From Talinum fruticosum (lineage: Eukaryota; Streptophyta; Magnoliopsida; Caryophyllales; Talinaceae), in the NCBI GenBank assembly GCA_021018815.1, contig JAITYX010000101.1, positions 868,001 through 932,000 on the forward strand: a stretch of DNA of 64,000 nucleotides. Reading direction: 5' to 3'. The stretch's first letter is position 1, and each line of letters starts with the position of its first letter. The notes below the pieces were generated by a model. That model ran no database searches, was not told the DNA's origin, and worked only from the letters and a program-made list of their open reading frames with translations. Shown here piece by piece: positions 25,341 to 35,935 of the stretch. The position numbers and the translations under genes are program-made.

Positions 25341-25780
25341 TTCTCCCTTGTAGGAGAGAATTTGTCCTCAAATTCGAACAAGCCATAATTTTCGGGCATG
25401 GAAAAAAATTTGTCAAGTTGAAGTTGTGGCCGAGAGTGGGGCGTTCGTTTGTACTTGGGCAGCTCGGTTGATTGTATGGGCGGATTGTGGACATTCAGCC
25501 AGTCCGAGTACTCCTCAATCATATTTACAATGTAGGACTTGCTTTGGACATTAACTAACCCACCATAAAGCACACAAAGCCGCATACATTTAGGAAGACA
25601 CACAACTCCCTTTGGCACCATGAAAGTTGGCATGGCAAACTCCACAACTCCATATTCAATGCTTGGACAGAAATGATTTGGCCTTAAAATACCATCATAA
25701 TCAATCAAACTAACATTGTCCTTCCATTGAACAAGATATTCGGACAGGCCATAACGTGGACTAAACAACCAAATACCAAT
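25341..25780 (-). pseudogene. truncated internal region, array unit 4
   Basis: Only the PPT-proximal 440 bases remain, encoding the tail of the unrecognised protein in broken frames. The sequence follows the other units up to ACCAATGAA and then switches to a plus-strand LTR, so the protease, PBS and terminal LTR of this unit are deleted. Confidence 0.85.
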
Positions 25781-26491
25781 GAATTCTATTATGCTTTCAG
25801 CTTGCATTCGGTTATGTAAATGCCATAGCAAGGCATTATAAATTCAGCTCTTGTGCTTCCTTGTAAAACACTTTTTGATGAATATATGAATTTGAGCTTT
25901 GCTCTTGAGATGGATTTCTCAACCTTTTGAATCCTCAAAGCTGTATCCGTGCTTGGCCTCACGGTGGTGTCCTTTGAGTCACTTAAGTCCCGGTGGTGTT
26001 TCTGTATCCGGACCACTTAGGTGCGCCCCTTGATTCACTCGGTGGTGTTTACGTATCCGAGCTTGAGTCAAGGTACTATCCAGCGACTTTGCCATTCCAT
26101 ATCTCACAATCTACCCAGCCATCTCACTCCAAATTTTAACCACAATCCTTCCAGCAAGTCTACTTCCATCCCTCCAATTTTCAGCTCCATCCAAGAACCC
26201 CTCCGTCCTCCACATCAAAACCAAACAAAGGGTATCAACCTGTACGTCCAGCCAGCAGCACCAACTTCTGGCTATTTGTTCAGGCAGTTCCCCTTATCCA
26301 AAATTCACGAAACTTGGCCACAACCTTCCTCCATCAGTTACCTCACTCCCCTCCAAGTTTCGTCCAAATCCAAGAACGTTTACCCCTCTGTTCACCCTTT
26401 TCCCCAGAATCGCACCTGCAGGTCCTAATCTGCCCGGTTGTGTGTTTTGCGGTTTTTCCATCTTTTTCTTTGCTTCCGCCACTACACATCA
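25781..26491 (+). repeat. 5' LTR of element D, first 575 bases missing
   Basis: It matches 29548-30256 and ends CACATCA before the PBS. The part corresponding to 28972-29546 is absent: a deletion joins it to array unit 4 with a four-base overlap (TGAA, 25780-25783). Confidence 0.9.
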
Positions 26492-26495
26492 TTTT

Positions 26496-26515
26496 TGGTA
26501 TCAGAGCAAGTTCTG
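26496..26515 (+). other. primer-binding site, element D
   Basis: TGGTATCAGAGCAAGTTCTG, identical to the PBS of the array units, four bases after the LTR end at 26491. Confidence 0.9.
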
Positions 26516-26589
26516 GTCCTTAGGTGATTGTATCCATTTCCACAAAAATCAAAAATCCAAAAATAGCCAGCCAACAAAATTTCCCAGCC

Positions 26590-27153
26590 ATGAACGCAAA
26601 TTTGTTTTTGAGAAGATCTTTGTGCGGTTTCAATGAGCTAAGTGAAGAGCAACGTGAAAACATTTTCTACACAAGAGGAACGGTGCTCAACAAGGTGTGC
26701 TCTATCATTATTGATGGTGGTAGTTTCACAAACGTGGCCTCAACAACCATGATAGAAAAGCTTGGGATTCAAGTCTCACCCCATCCTCATCCTTACACCA
26801 TCCAATGGCTAAATCAAGGTGAAAATCTTCTAGTCGATTCTAGATGTCTTGTCTCCTTTAGCATTGGTAAGAATTTTCAAGATGAACTTTGGTGTGATGT
26901 GCTACCTATGGATGCATGCCATTTAATGCTTGGTAGACCTTGGCTCTTTGATAGGAGAGTCATATATGATGGGTACTTGAACACTTATGCTTTCACTAAA
27001 GATGGTAAGAGGATCACATTGGTTCCTTTGTCACCTAGCCAAATCCCACAAACAAAACCACAAAATAGCTCTTCTCAAACCGGCCAATGTCATGGAGAAA
27101 ATGATGAGCCTCGGACCACACAAGACCCCCTCCCTCTACCAAAGAACCCGTGA
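26590..27153 (+). CDS. gypsy-type aspartic protease domain protein (element D)
   Basis: The Met at 26590 (MNANLFLRRSLCGFN) aligns with the array's MTANLF; an in-frame ATG at 26524 also exists. The protein has the QRENIFYTRGTV lead, then the retropepsin-like active-site loop IIDGGSFTN with an intact catalytic Asp, then SFSIGK and LLGRPW-like LMLGRPWLFDRR. It ends 188 codons after 26590 in a Ser/Pro/Gln-rich tail. Gag is missing upstream. This is the intact counterpart of the Asn-mutated array protease, and by family knowledge such domains process Gag-Pol. Activity is not shown. Confidence 0.75.
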   Translation: MNANLFLRRSLCGFNELSEEQRENIFYTRGTVLNKVCSIIIDGGSFTNVASTTMIEKLGIQVSPHPHPYTIQWLNQGENLLVDSRCLVSFSIGKNFQDELWCDVLPMDACHLMLGRPWLFDRRVIYDGYLNTYAFTKDGKRITLVPLSPSQIPQTKPQNSSSQTGQCHGENDEPRTTQDPLPLPKNP

Positions 27154-28959
27154 CCGAATCCGCCCATTTGACCTCAAAAATTCCATCCCACATTTTTGTG
27201 CCTAATCTGGTCATGAGTAAACTGCCCAATATGTATATTGTTGATCATGAGTTTGGTGCTAAGGAAGAGCTTGAAATGAATTCCAAAGTGATAGAACAAG
27301 GGAGCCTCAAAAATTGAATGATGCATTTTTCATGAGGTGTTCTATTCCTTTACATGTGGAAACTTATGGAGATATTTTTGAGCAATTTACATGGACATTT
27401 GTGGTTGAGAGAAATCTCCAAAGGTTATATCCGGATTGTGTGAAGCGTCCAAGAAGAGTTTTGATTATCTTGTTCACACTTACTAGTTGGAGTTTCTATT
27501 TTGTGAGTCCAAGGATACCATTGAATTTAATGTGCTTTCAAGGGCTGCAACTATCAAGTTTTTGCTACGGCAATGATGATGAATTTTCATGGACATTAAT
27601 TTTTCCTACCATGTGCTCAACCAAAAGGAGTAACCAAAGAGCCAACAATTTGGCCATGAGGTATAACTCATTTACTCCATTTGAGAATTGTGATTTCTAT
27701 TTTTATAAGCTAATGAGCTTGTATGGTGTTGAGCATATTTTTGGAGAGCTATTAGTGCATAAGGAAAATTTGTTCAAGGGAATTCTTATCTCCCAAGTAC
27801 GCCTACTGCCCAGCCATGATGTTTTGTTTTTGGATCGCACCAAATCTGTCCAAAAGGCCGGAACCGTGAAGGAGGTGAAGCAAGCAATTCTGTTTTGGCT
27901 TGTAACAATTGAATTTGTGTGGAGCCTACATACTCTTGCTGTCAATGTGATTGAAAATTGTGGGGAGCGCACTTGGCATCAAATCTCCTACATTCGGTCC
28001 CCCAAACAAATGTCCGCAAGCACTTTTTCCCTTTGCCCACATTCTCGTCCAGAACCCGCCCATAACAAATCCCACATTTCTCCACCTTCAAAGCCTTCCA
28101 TGGGCTGATTTGAACCCCATCCTTTCTCTACCACTTAAACCACCCTTACTCCAATTTTTCTCCCTTGAATTATGGCCATGTAGAGGAGTTTATCTCTCAA
28201 CATTTTCTCCACCAGAATCTGGCCATACCTTTTCGAATAAAAACACCTTTGATCCCCTTTCACAAAATTTCCAGCCCCTTGCCAAAGCACCACAAACCAA
28301 AATTTTCCCCGCCCTTCCAAATCAAATCCCTCCTAATTTGTCTCCACAAAGAACCTTGCAATACCATGAGATTTCCAGCCCAACAGCCAGCCCCATCCAC
28401 CAACCAGATTGTGATGACGAAGTGTGGACAGAAGACCGAGAGGAGACACAAGAGACTCCATGGGCAGAATCAAAATTTTTGGAGTTAAGGAAGGATGACT
28501 TCCTTCTCTTAGGAACTCGATTTTTGAGTTTACATGGTGGTATGCCCGAGTTGTCTTGCCAACGAAAATTCAATGGAAGTTTGATTGACCTTGATGGCAG
28601 CTTGTTAAAGGTGTATCACTTGCGCCCGAACATGGAGAAAGGAGTCATGGAGGACTTCAAGGGAGTGTAAACCCAATTTTTGTGGTGCCAAAGAGTGTTG
28701 TTACTTTTTCCCAATGGTACTCGGATTTTTGTGTGTCTCATGGTGAAGTGTTTGTTGCTCAAGTCCACCTCTACACTATGAGCATATTAGGGAATTATCT
28801 ATTCGGGTCAAATGTCCTGCACATTTCCACACAAACAGCCGGTTGTTCAAACACACAAGGGCCTTTTGTCCTCAACCTCACCACAAGCTCCAACATACCA
28901 AAATTTTTTCCACACTTGGAAAATAATGTTCATGCGAATTTGAGGGCAAATTCTCTCCT
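27154..28959 (+). pseudogene. unrecognised frames replacing RT/integrase (element D)
   Basis: Three broken frames (27314-28108, 27951-28670, 28682-29131 in part) fill the space where RT, RNase H and integrase should be. From about 27850 they are homologous to the array's unknown region: KSVQKAGTVKE corresponds to KSVQGATTEK, and the Pro-rich block 28100-28400 is nearly the same. The repeated motif appears as FLELRKDDFL and FVVPKSVVTF. The segment 27154-27800 has no array counterpart that I can align. The end reads LRANSLLQGEND, like the end of gypsy pol. No function is assigned. Confidence 0.6.
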
Positions 28960-28971
28960 ACAAGGGGAGAA
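28960..28971 (+). other. polypurine tract, element D
   Basis: ACAAGGGGAGAA immediately before TGATGG, the LTR start. Confidence 0.8.
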
Positions 28972-30256
28972 TGATGGAAAGTGGACAGCCTTCTGTTTTG
29001 AGCTGAATATTATTCATGATGAGAAGCTTTGTTTGCTTAATGGTCAACCGAAAATGTTTGCTTATTTTATAACCAAGGGGAAAAGCTCAAAGAACAAGCG
29101 CATGGTGCTAATGGATCCCGGAGGATGTTGAGTCCGGATTATTAAGTTCTTATGATTTTGTTCATAAATAAGTAATTACCAATTTAGTTGAGAAGGTTAG
29201 TGAAAGTAGCCACCTAAAATCTCCATGGTCAAGCAAGAAGGTTTGTTCTAGTCAAGACCGGAAATGTTGCTATGTTATGCTCAAGGTACATAAATAAGTT
29301 GGTGCTTACTATGGTCGGTCCATATTTACTAATGGGAGACCTTAGCCGAATGATGGACAACAAAGGAAGATGATGACAAAGCATTCTAGAAGCATCAAGA
29401 ATCAAGGAGCTTGGAGAAGGGGAAAACAAGCCTTAGCCACATGTTCCCAATTTTGGAATACTTGGCTAGAATTCACCCTAGCTTGGCTTGGAGAAAGGGA
29501 AAGGAATATTGTTAGTTAGCATTTTATTTTTGCATTATTTTCAGCTTGAATTCTATTATGCTTTCAGCTTGCATTCGGTTATGTAAATGCCATAGCAAGG
29601 CATTATAAATTCAGCTCTTGTGCTTCCTTGTAAAACACTTTTGATGAATATATGAATTTGAGCTTTGCTCTTGAGATGGATTTCTCAACCTTTTGAATCC
29701 TCAAAGCTGTATCCGTGCTTGGCCTCACGGTGGTGTCCTTTGAGTCACTTAAGTCCCGGTGGTGTTTCTGTATCCGGACCACTTAGGTGCGCCCCTTGAT
29801 TCACTCGGTGGTGTTTCGTATCCGAGCTTGAGTCAAGGTACTATCCAGCAACTTTGCCATTCCATATCTCACAATCTACCCAGCCATCTCACTCCAAATT
29901 TTAACCACAATCCTTCCAGCAAGTCTACTTCCATCCCTCCAATTTTCAGCTCCATCCAAGAACCCCTCCGTCCTCCACATCAAAACCAAACAAAGGGTAT
30001 CAACCTGTACGTCCAGCCAGCAGCACCAACTTCTGGCTATTTGTTCAGGCAGTTCCCCTTGTCCAAAATTCGCGAAACTTGGCCACAACCTTCCTCCATC
30101 AGTTACCTCACTCCCCTCCAAGTTTCGTCCAAATCCAAGAACGTTTACCCCTCTGTTCACCCTTTTCCCCAGAACCGCACCTGCAGGTCCTAATCTGCCC
30201 GGTTGTGTGTTTTGCGGTTTTTCCATCTTTTTCTTTACTTCCGCCACTACACATCA
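28972..30256 (+). repeat. 3' LTR of element D
   Basis: 1285 bases, TGATGG to CACATCA. It contains the 'ggtggtgtttcgtatcc' block that appears in every LTR of this family and ends in the same 'ccgccactacacatca' as the array LTRs. Its U3 half is unlike the array's, so D and the array are two subfamilies. Confidence 0.9.
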
Positions 30257-31180
30257 AAACTCAAGACTCTTTTCTGAGTTAGAAGATTACAAGGGAGGCA
30301 AAGTCACATTTGGAGATGATAGCAATGGCAAAATAATTAGGATAGACAAGATTCGAAAATGAGACAATCCGGTCGACCCGTCTACCTTGTCAAGGGATTG
30401 AAGTACAATCTACTTAACATCTCTCAACTATGTGACAAAGGTCAAGAGGTAAGATTCACTCAGACCAACTATTATATTTTTGATGAAACTACCAAGGAGA
30501 CTAAGCTCTCGGGTAAGAGATAAGGTAATACTTACATTATTCCTCTCTCGACTCGACTCGAATTTATCTTCTTGAAAAGCATCTCTTCATGATGATTCAT
30601 GGACATGGCATCGTAGACTAGGTCATGTTATAGCATGCATACCATTAAGAAGCTTGTGTCTCATGCTTTAGTGAAAGGATGGTCCAATAGTGCATTTAAG
30701 AAAGATAAAATTTGTGAAGCATGCACAAAAGGGAAACAAGTCATATCATCTTTCAAATCTCTCAAAACTGTTTCCACATCCAAAGTGCTTGAATTTTTGC
30801 ATATGGATTTATGTGGTGAAATCCTTGTCAAGAGCCTCGAGAGGTCAATCATATGAACTTGTGATTGTTGATGACTACTCACGATTTACCCGGGTTTATT
30901 TTCTTAAGCACAAAAATGACGCTTTCAAAGAGTTCGGCAAGTTCTATAGGAAAATCCAAGTTGAGTCTCGGACTCGGATCCAAAGAATTCAAACTGACCA
31001 TGGAAAGGAGTTCGAATACTCGGAATTTGCAGAGTTCTATGATAAGAATGGTATCTCCCACAACTTCTAAGCACCAAGAACTCCTGAACAAAATGGAGTA
31101 CTTGGAGAGAAAGAATCGAACTCTTGAAGAAATAGGAAGGACAATGATGATTGAACATGACCTACCCTACTATTTCTGAG
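30257..31180 (+). pseudogene. copia GAG-pre-integrase and integrase (element C)
   Basis: Continues element C after the gypsy insertion. GAG-pre-integrase: SELEDYKGGKVTFGDD, then ISQLCDKGQEVRFT. WHRRLGH lies near 30601. The CEACTKGKQ zinc end and MDLCGEI lead to the integrase core with VDDYSRFTRVYFLK, then IQTDHGKEFE and PEQNGV (first and second catalytic Asp; the Glu region follows). Stops and frameshifts at about 30840, 31070 and 31160 break it. Confidence 0.85.
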
Positions 31181-31189
31181 CTGAGGCGA

Positions 31190-32712
31190 TCAACACAGAC
31201 AAACTACACATTGAATAGATGCTTCATCGGACCTATCCTGAAGAAAACTCCATACGAGCTCTACAAAGGGAAGAAACCCAACATTTCATACTTCAAACCC
31301 TTTGGATGTAAGTGCTATGTTCATAACAATGGTAAGGATCACCTAACCAAGTTTGATTCTCGATGAGATGAAGGTATTTTTCTTGGTTATTCATCTCATA
31401 GTAAAGCATATCACATTTTTAATAAAAAAACTAACAAAGTGGAAGAAAGCATCCACGTTGTGTTTTGATGAGATTGAACAGGGAAAACCAAGTGAGTTAA
31501 CATTCTCGGATCCGAAGCTCAGCCGAGATGATAATCTTAGTGAAGATGAGCTCGAAAGAGTCAAGGAAAAATCACTCGTAACGAAGTGACTCGTAACAAC
31601 ATGACTCGAATGAGACAACTCAAGAGCCAACTCAGAATGTTGGAGGCTAATCGGATGAGCAAGCTCACTCGTAACAGTACATCCGAAGATCAACCAATTC
31701 AACCGACAAATCGGTGAACCGGAAAACGGGTAGAGCTTTCAAATATGCTTCGAGCCACCCACTCGAAACAATCTTATCCGATATCAACAGTGGGGTAAGA
31801 ACTCATTCCTCTCTACAAAATCTATGTTCATTCACTCGTATTCATTTCATTAACCGAACCCGAAATGCACTAGAGGCCCTAAATGAACCCGAATGGGTAG
31901 AGGCCACGCAAGAGGAACTTAATCAATTTGAAAGAAACCAAGTCTAGACTCGAGCAAATGACCTTCGACCACTCAGTCATAGGAACCAAATGGGTTTTTA
32001 AGAACAAACTAGATAAGGAAGGGTTGGTAGTCGAAATAAGGCTACACTTGTGGCTCAAGGTTACAATCAAGAAGAAGGAATTGATTGTAGGGAAACCTTT
32101 GCATCGGTTGCTAGGATTAAAGCAATTAGAATCCTATTGGCATTTGCATCAAGCATGAATATCAAACTGTATCAAATGGATGTTAAATGTGCTTTCATTA
32201 ATGGTTCCAATGATGAGGAAGTCTATGTTGAGCAACCCCTTGGATTTGAAAACTCGAATTTCCAAATCATGTTTTCAAATCGCAAAAAGCTCTTTATGGT
32301 CTTGAATAAGCTCCCGGAGCTTGGCATGAAAGATTGTGCAATTTCTTAGTTGAAAATGATTTTAGAAGAGGTTAGATTGACAAGACTCCCTTTATAAAAA
32401 CAAAGGGGAAAGAGTTTCTTATTGCTCGGATCTATGCCGATGATATAATATTTGGAGCTACTAATGAAATTCTATGTTGAGATTTTTTTAGTTAATGAGA
32501 CAGAATTTCAAATGAGCATGATGGGAGAACTCAATTTCTTCCTTGGTTTACAAATCAAGCAAGACAAAGATGGCATCTATGTCCATCAATTAAAGTATAC
32601 CAAGCAGCCACTGAAGAAGTACAAACTTCAATATGCAAAACATGCAGCGAACACCTATGAGCAGCAGACGATAAAGCTGGACTTATACGAAAAGGTAAAG
32701 CAAGTAGATTAG
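31190..32712 (+). pseudogene. copia integrase C-terminus and reverse transcriptase (element C)
   Basis: After the linker (KGKKPNISYFKPFGCKCYVHN; SIHV-like phrase at 31450) the RT reads [32 protein letters not shown] and the catalytic YADD box at 32433-32444 followed by IIFG. RNase H is missing: the frame leaves known sequence at about 32712-32760, straight into the 3' non-coding region. A deletion of RNase H is the simplest reading. Inactive. Confidence 0.85.
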
Positions 32713-32759
32713 AAACTCTATCGAGGTATGATTGGATCTTCCACACTGCTTGTCCATCC

Positions 32760-33353
32760 ACCTCGACTTAGACTACCCCCTCTCCACCTTAAAATTTCTT
32801 TTGTTTTTGTTTTTTTTTGTTGTCCAGACAAATAAATTGTATCTTCTTGATACATTCTTCCTCTTTTTGTTTTTGCTTGAAAGGCAAGGGGAGAATAGTT
32901 AGAAATTTTTTTGTGTTGTTTAGGGGAGTTTTTCTCTCACCCTTTTGTGTACATATTCTGTCTATGTGAATATTAATGAAGTTTCTATTTCGAGCTTATT
33001 TATCTCGTCAATGTAATTGCTTTTTGAGTTCAATATCCTTTCTAAGTTCATCTTGCCCTAATATATTAACTCGGTTACATATTTTTTTGCTCTTATCTAT
33101 CAACTCAGTTGTTTTGATAAGCAATACTCTAAGCTTGATTCACTTCATTTCTATACGATATTTAGTTTTTTGCTTTGACGCACTCTAAGCTTAATTGCTC
33201 CGATAGAATCTAAAGTTTGAATCACTCCGGATATTTTATGCGATTCTATCTCTCTACTCGACATATTCTTTGAGAGAGAATGAAAAATCAGGTATATAAC
33301 ACTAACAAAGGTTCTATCTAAGTATGGAATGCCTTTCATCAAAAAGGGGAGAT
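32760..33353 (+). other. 3' untranslated region and PPTs of element C
   Basis: No gene. Holds two purine tracts: AAGGCAAGGGGAGAATAG at 32881-32898 and the functional AAAAAGGGGAGA at 33341-33352 next to the LTR. More than one PPT-like tract between pol and LTR is known in Sireviruses, which supports that assignment. Stretches of T-rich DNA near 32800 and 33080 give no supportable feature. Confidence 0.7.
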
Positions 33354-34889
33354 TGAAAACTCGGACTTTGCATGTATAACATTCCGAGTGCTATAAAGGA
33401 ATCAGGTATAAACTTCATCTCTTGTAAGTTTTGATTTCAAGTCATTCTAAGTGCTATAGAAACTTTTCTGAGTGGTATAGAACCTTTTTGAGTGTTACGT
33501 AAACTATTACATATGTTTTCATTCGACTCGGCTGACTTAGAAAGCATACTCTTGCTCATCATTTCACACTTATAGTTCCGAGTTAGTCGAAATCACTCGA
33601 TTTATCGCATGTTCAAACATTTCGCTCTAACACGTTTAAACTCATGTCCGACTTCATATTCTAAGTTCAAGTGAATTATGGTGTTAATTCATCTCGTTAA
33701 GTCAACATGTTTTGTTTGAAATATATTTGTCTAAATCAAGTATTCTTATTCCGATATTCTTTATCGAACTTGATCTTTCTCTAAGAAGGAATTTGAGTAT
33801 AATTAATATTAGACTTAGAAAATTCCATTCTTCTAGAACTTAGATAATTATGCACTTAATTATCTTAATTAAATTATTATCTATGTCTTATCTTGGATCA
33901 AAGTATTTAATAGTTTGAAAACCAAAATTGATTTACTTTTGTAGGTTATCCGAACGAGGTTATCCTACTTTTAAATTACAAAAGTAACCAGCTTGAAGAT
34001 GTCAAATCACCAACAGACAAGGCTTTTTCTACTTCGACCAAGGCTCGAACACTCGTACAAGGTTGTCTGTTTCCAAAACTTAAAATCTTAAACACTAAGC
34101 TCCACGTTCGTTTCCACCTTACTTTTCGGACACCACCAGTGGATTGGGACATCCAAAGGAGTCAAGAGCCGTTGCACAATGATCACATCTCAACGGATCT
34201 TTTCCGAGCAACTTAGAAGAACCGTTAAAACCGTCACGAGAGGACTTATAATCGAAGCTAGTCATAAAGGCTAATCTGCTTGGTCATCTATAAATAGAAG
34301 CCACTTCACAAGACTTGAAGATTGCTAAACCCATTGCTAAAATCAATTATCAATACACATACTTAGGAAAAAGTCTTTGTATTCATACTCGAATCTTCTT
34401 CTTACAACTCCAACTCTGGACTTAACATCTTTCCGAGTTGTAAGGTCTTGTAATCAGTCACAAACTTTTATTCTTACTTTCGAGTAAAGTCCCTTGACCG
34501 AGCTATAAGGGTTATCTCATCTCGGTTGTCCCTAGCTGTAAAGGTTACCTCAATCGAGAAGTACTAGATCGGATAAGGGAACTTCGAGTCTAGGAAAACT
34601 TTGTAAGGAATGGTCTAAGGGAGCAATTCGGTGAAGTCCTTCTACTGTATTTTGTGGATTCAAAATAGTAGATTTGACTTGGTGCTCGGGATTAGCACTG
34701 GTCGTGGTTTTCCGCCCCAGGAGAGTTTCCATGTAAAATTCGAGTTCATACTGTTCCGAGTCCAATCTAGACTCGGACAGTCTTAAAGTTTGTTTTAAAC
34801 TTTAATCTTCCATTTATTGTTTAAATTTCCTCATCACCCTATTCACCACCCTTCTAGGGTGACTAAGCCTCTCCAAGAGCAAACCTTCA
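33354..34889 (+). repeat. 3' LTR of copia element C
   Basis: 1536 bases, TGAAAACTCGG to CCTTCA. The start follows the PPT and the end is followed by the TTCCT duplication. The last 60 bases match the PBS-side end of the LTR at 5228 in reverse orientation, showing that elements A and C are one family. Confidence 0.92.
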
Positions 34890-34894
34890 TTCCT

Positions 34895-35618
34895 CATGTC
34901 ATTGGTGCCCCCTCCCCACCAATTCGTCGTTGGCCCCAATTCTTTATTCGACGTTGCCGCTCCTCACAACTCTAAATTTAATTATTTGTTCGACCTCGTT
35001 CACTCGAGAAAGAAATGCTAAATCCAATCCCCCTCAAAATCAACCCCAATTCGCTACTCGTCCCAATTCACGATTAAGTCTTCCCTCAAACTCCGAATCG
35101 CCGGCGAACAATTGCGTTATGCTTCACTTTCTTCGACGGTGCCCCTAAATTGCTTTTTCTCTTGCTTTTTCCCTTTATTTGCTTGTCGTTATCTCGTGTT
35201 TCTTCATTTTTGCTGGACGGGTTTTGTTGATTGTCGCTAATGGTGAAGGCGGCGAAGTGCATTTTGCTTCACGAGTTTAAAACATGGAAGGAAGCTGGAG
35301 TTCATACGATGTTGTTTATGTCCAGCACCGCACACAAATTCTCGAGATTCGGTCCAAGCTTGATTTGGTCCAATTTTTGTGATTTTATTAGCCGGTTTTC
35401 CGCTCATTACAGTCGGCTGCTTAAGCTAAAACCCCGGGCCATTTGTGACCTAATCATTTCCCATAAATAGAGAGCTTAGGCTCTCATTAGGGAGATGGAT
35501 TTTTCCTATGCGTTATGCAATTGGAGTTTGATTAAGAGCTACTCGAATATTCATTTATTCCGAAATGCACTCGAATATTTATTTATTCTCATCCCTTTGT
35601 CTCCCTTTAGCTAATCCT
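34895..35618. other. flank of the copia insertion; holds direct-repeat copy 1
   Basis: No recognisable gene; short frames only. 34940-35260 is repeated directly at 54417-54740 with clear but imperfect similarity, starting at the shared TTCTTTATTCG. The remaining 350 bases to the CACTA end show nothing I can name. Confidence 0.6.
34940..35260 (+). repeat. direct repeat, copy 1 (partner 54417-54740)
   Basis: About 320 bases share order and wording with 54417-54740: TTCTTTATTCGACG at the start, 'ttcacgattaagtcttccc' in the middle and 'gaagtg' at the end. Neither copy has a conserved reading frame, so it may be a non-coding part of an unrecognised transposon or of a duplicated host region. Confidence 0.75.
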
Positions 35619-35935
35619 CACTACTACGTAAACCACTTTTAACTATGGTTTGTAATGACCTTTAACTATGGTTAACATAAGTCGTGTATGTGGGCGTCGT
35701 TGCATGTGCATCTTTTAATTACGGTTCAATGGCCATAGTAAAAGATGACTTATGATGACGGTTTTCTAAAAAAATCATCGTCATAGGTCCCGCACGAGTT
35801 CCTCAAATACATGATGATTCTTACATTAGAACCGTCGTCATAGGTCCTGCATAGAAATGCCAAAATTGTTGTAGGCAGGGCATAAGACGATGGTTCTAAT
35901 GTAATAACCGTCGTCATAGGTCCGTATTTTTTTAA
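35619..35935 (+). mobile_element. CACTA-type transposon terminus with subterminal repeats
   Basis: It begins CACTACTACG, like the CACTA terminal inverted repeat. It then carries short repeated units in both orientations, typical of CACTA subterminal regions: 'ttaactatggtt' twice, then several 'gtcgtcatagg'/'gatgacgg' units at 35753-35925 that can pair with each other. The three bases before it are CCT. I did not find the opposite end or a TNP2-like transposase, so this may be a fragment. Confidence 0.6.

Larger units (their letters stand above)
13840..25780 (-). mobile_element. tandem array of a non-autonomous gypsy-type retroelement
   Basis: Four LTRs start with TGATGTGTAG at 13840, 17257, 20673 and 24087 (periods 3417, 3416 and 3414). 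They alternate with internal regions of 2163, 2163 and 2162 bases and a fourth that is cut at 25780. Each LTR ends CCATCA next to a PPT, and each complete internal region ends in a tRNA-Met PBS. The units differ at only a few dozen positions. Sharing one LTR between neighbours is the structure expected from unequal LTR-LTR recombination rather than separate insertions. The 5 bases before it are GGATC; the partner duplication is lost with the right end. Confidence 0.9.
25781..30256 (+). mobile_element. plus-strand relative of the array element (element D)
   Basis: Truncated 5' LTR (25781-26491), PBS, protease ORF, broken unrecognised frames, PPT (28960-28971) and complete 3' LTR (28972-30256). 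The two LTRs share about 710 bases with only a handful of differences, so the insertion is young. It lies inside the GAG-pre-integrase region of copia element C; coding resumes at 30257 with the codons for SRLFSEL. The left duplication is lost in the junction deletion, and the right flank reads AAACT. Confidence 0.88.
13375..34894 (+). mobile_element. Sirevirus-like copia element C with its target duplication, heavily nested
   Basis: The same 5 bases, TTCCT, occur at 13375-13379 just before the LTR start (TGAAGACTCGG) and at 34890-34894 just after the LTR end (CCTTCA), so this is one insertion. The surviving native parts are a 5' LTR piece (13380-13839), internal DNA from GAG-pre-integrase to PPT (30257-33353), and a complete 3' LTR (33354-34889). 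The PBS, gag and the rest of the 5' LTR are absent. Everything between 13840 and 30256 is later gypsy-family insertions plus a deletion. Confidence 0.9.

Noticed and set aside
13840..25780. Array as a satellite or centromeric repeat
   Set aside because: Each unit has a PBS, PPT, LTR ends and coding sequence, so it is a recombined retroelement. Three and a half units is too few for a satellite.
26496..26515. tRNA-like sequence
   Set aside because: This and the similar sites are primer-binding sites complementary to the tRNA 3' end, not tRNA genes. No cloverleaf is formed.
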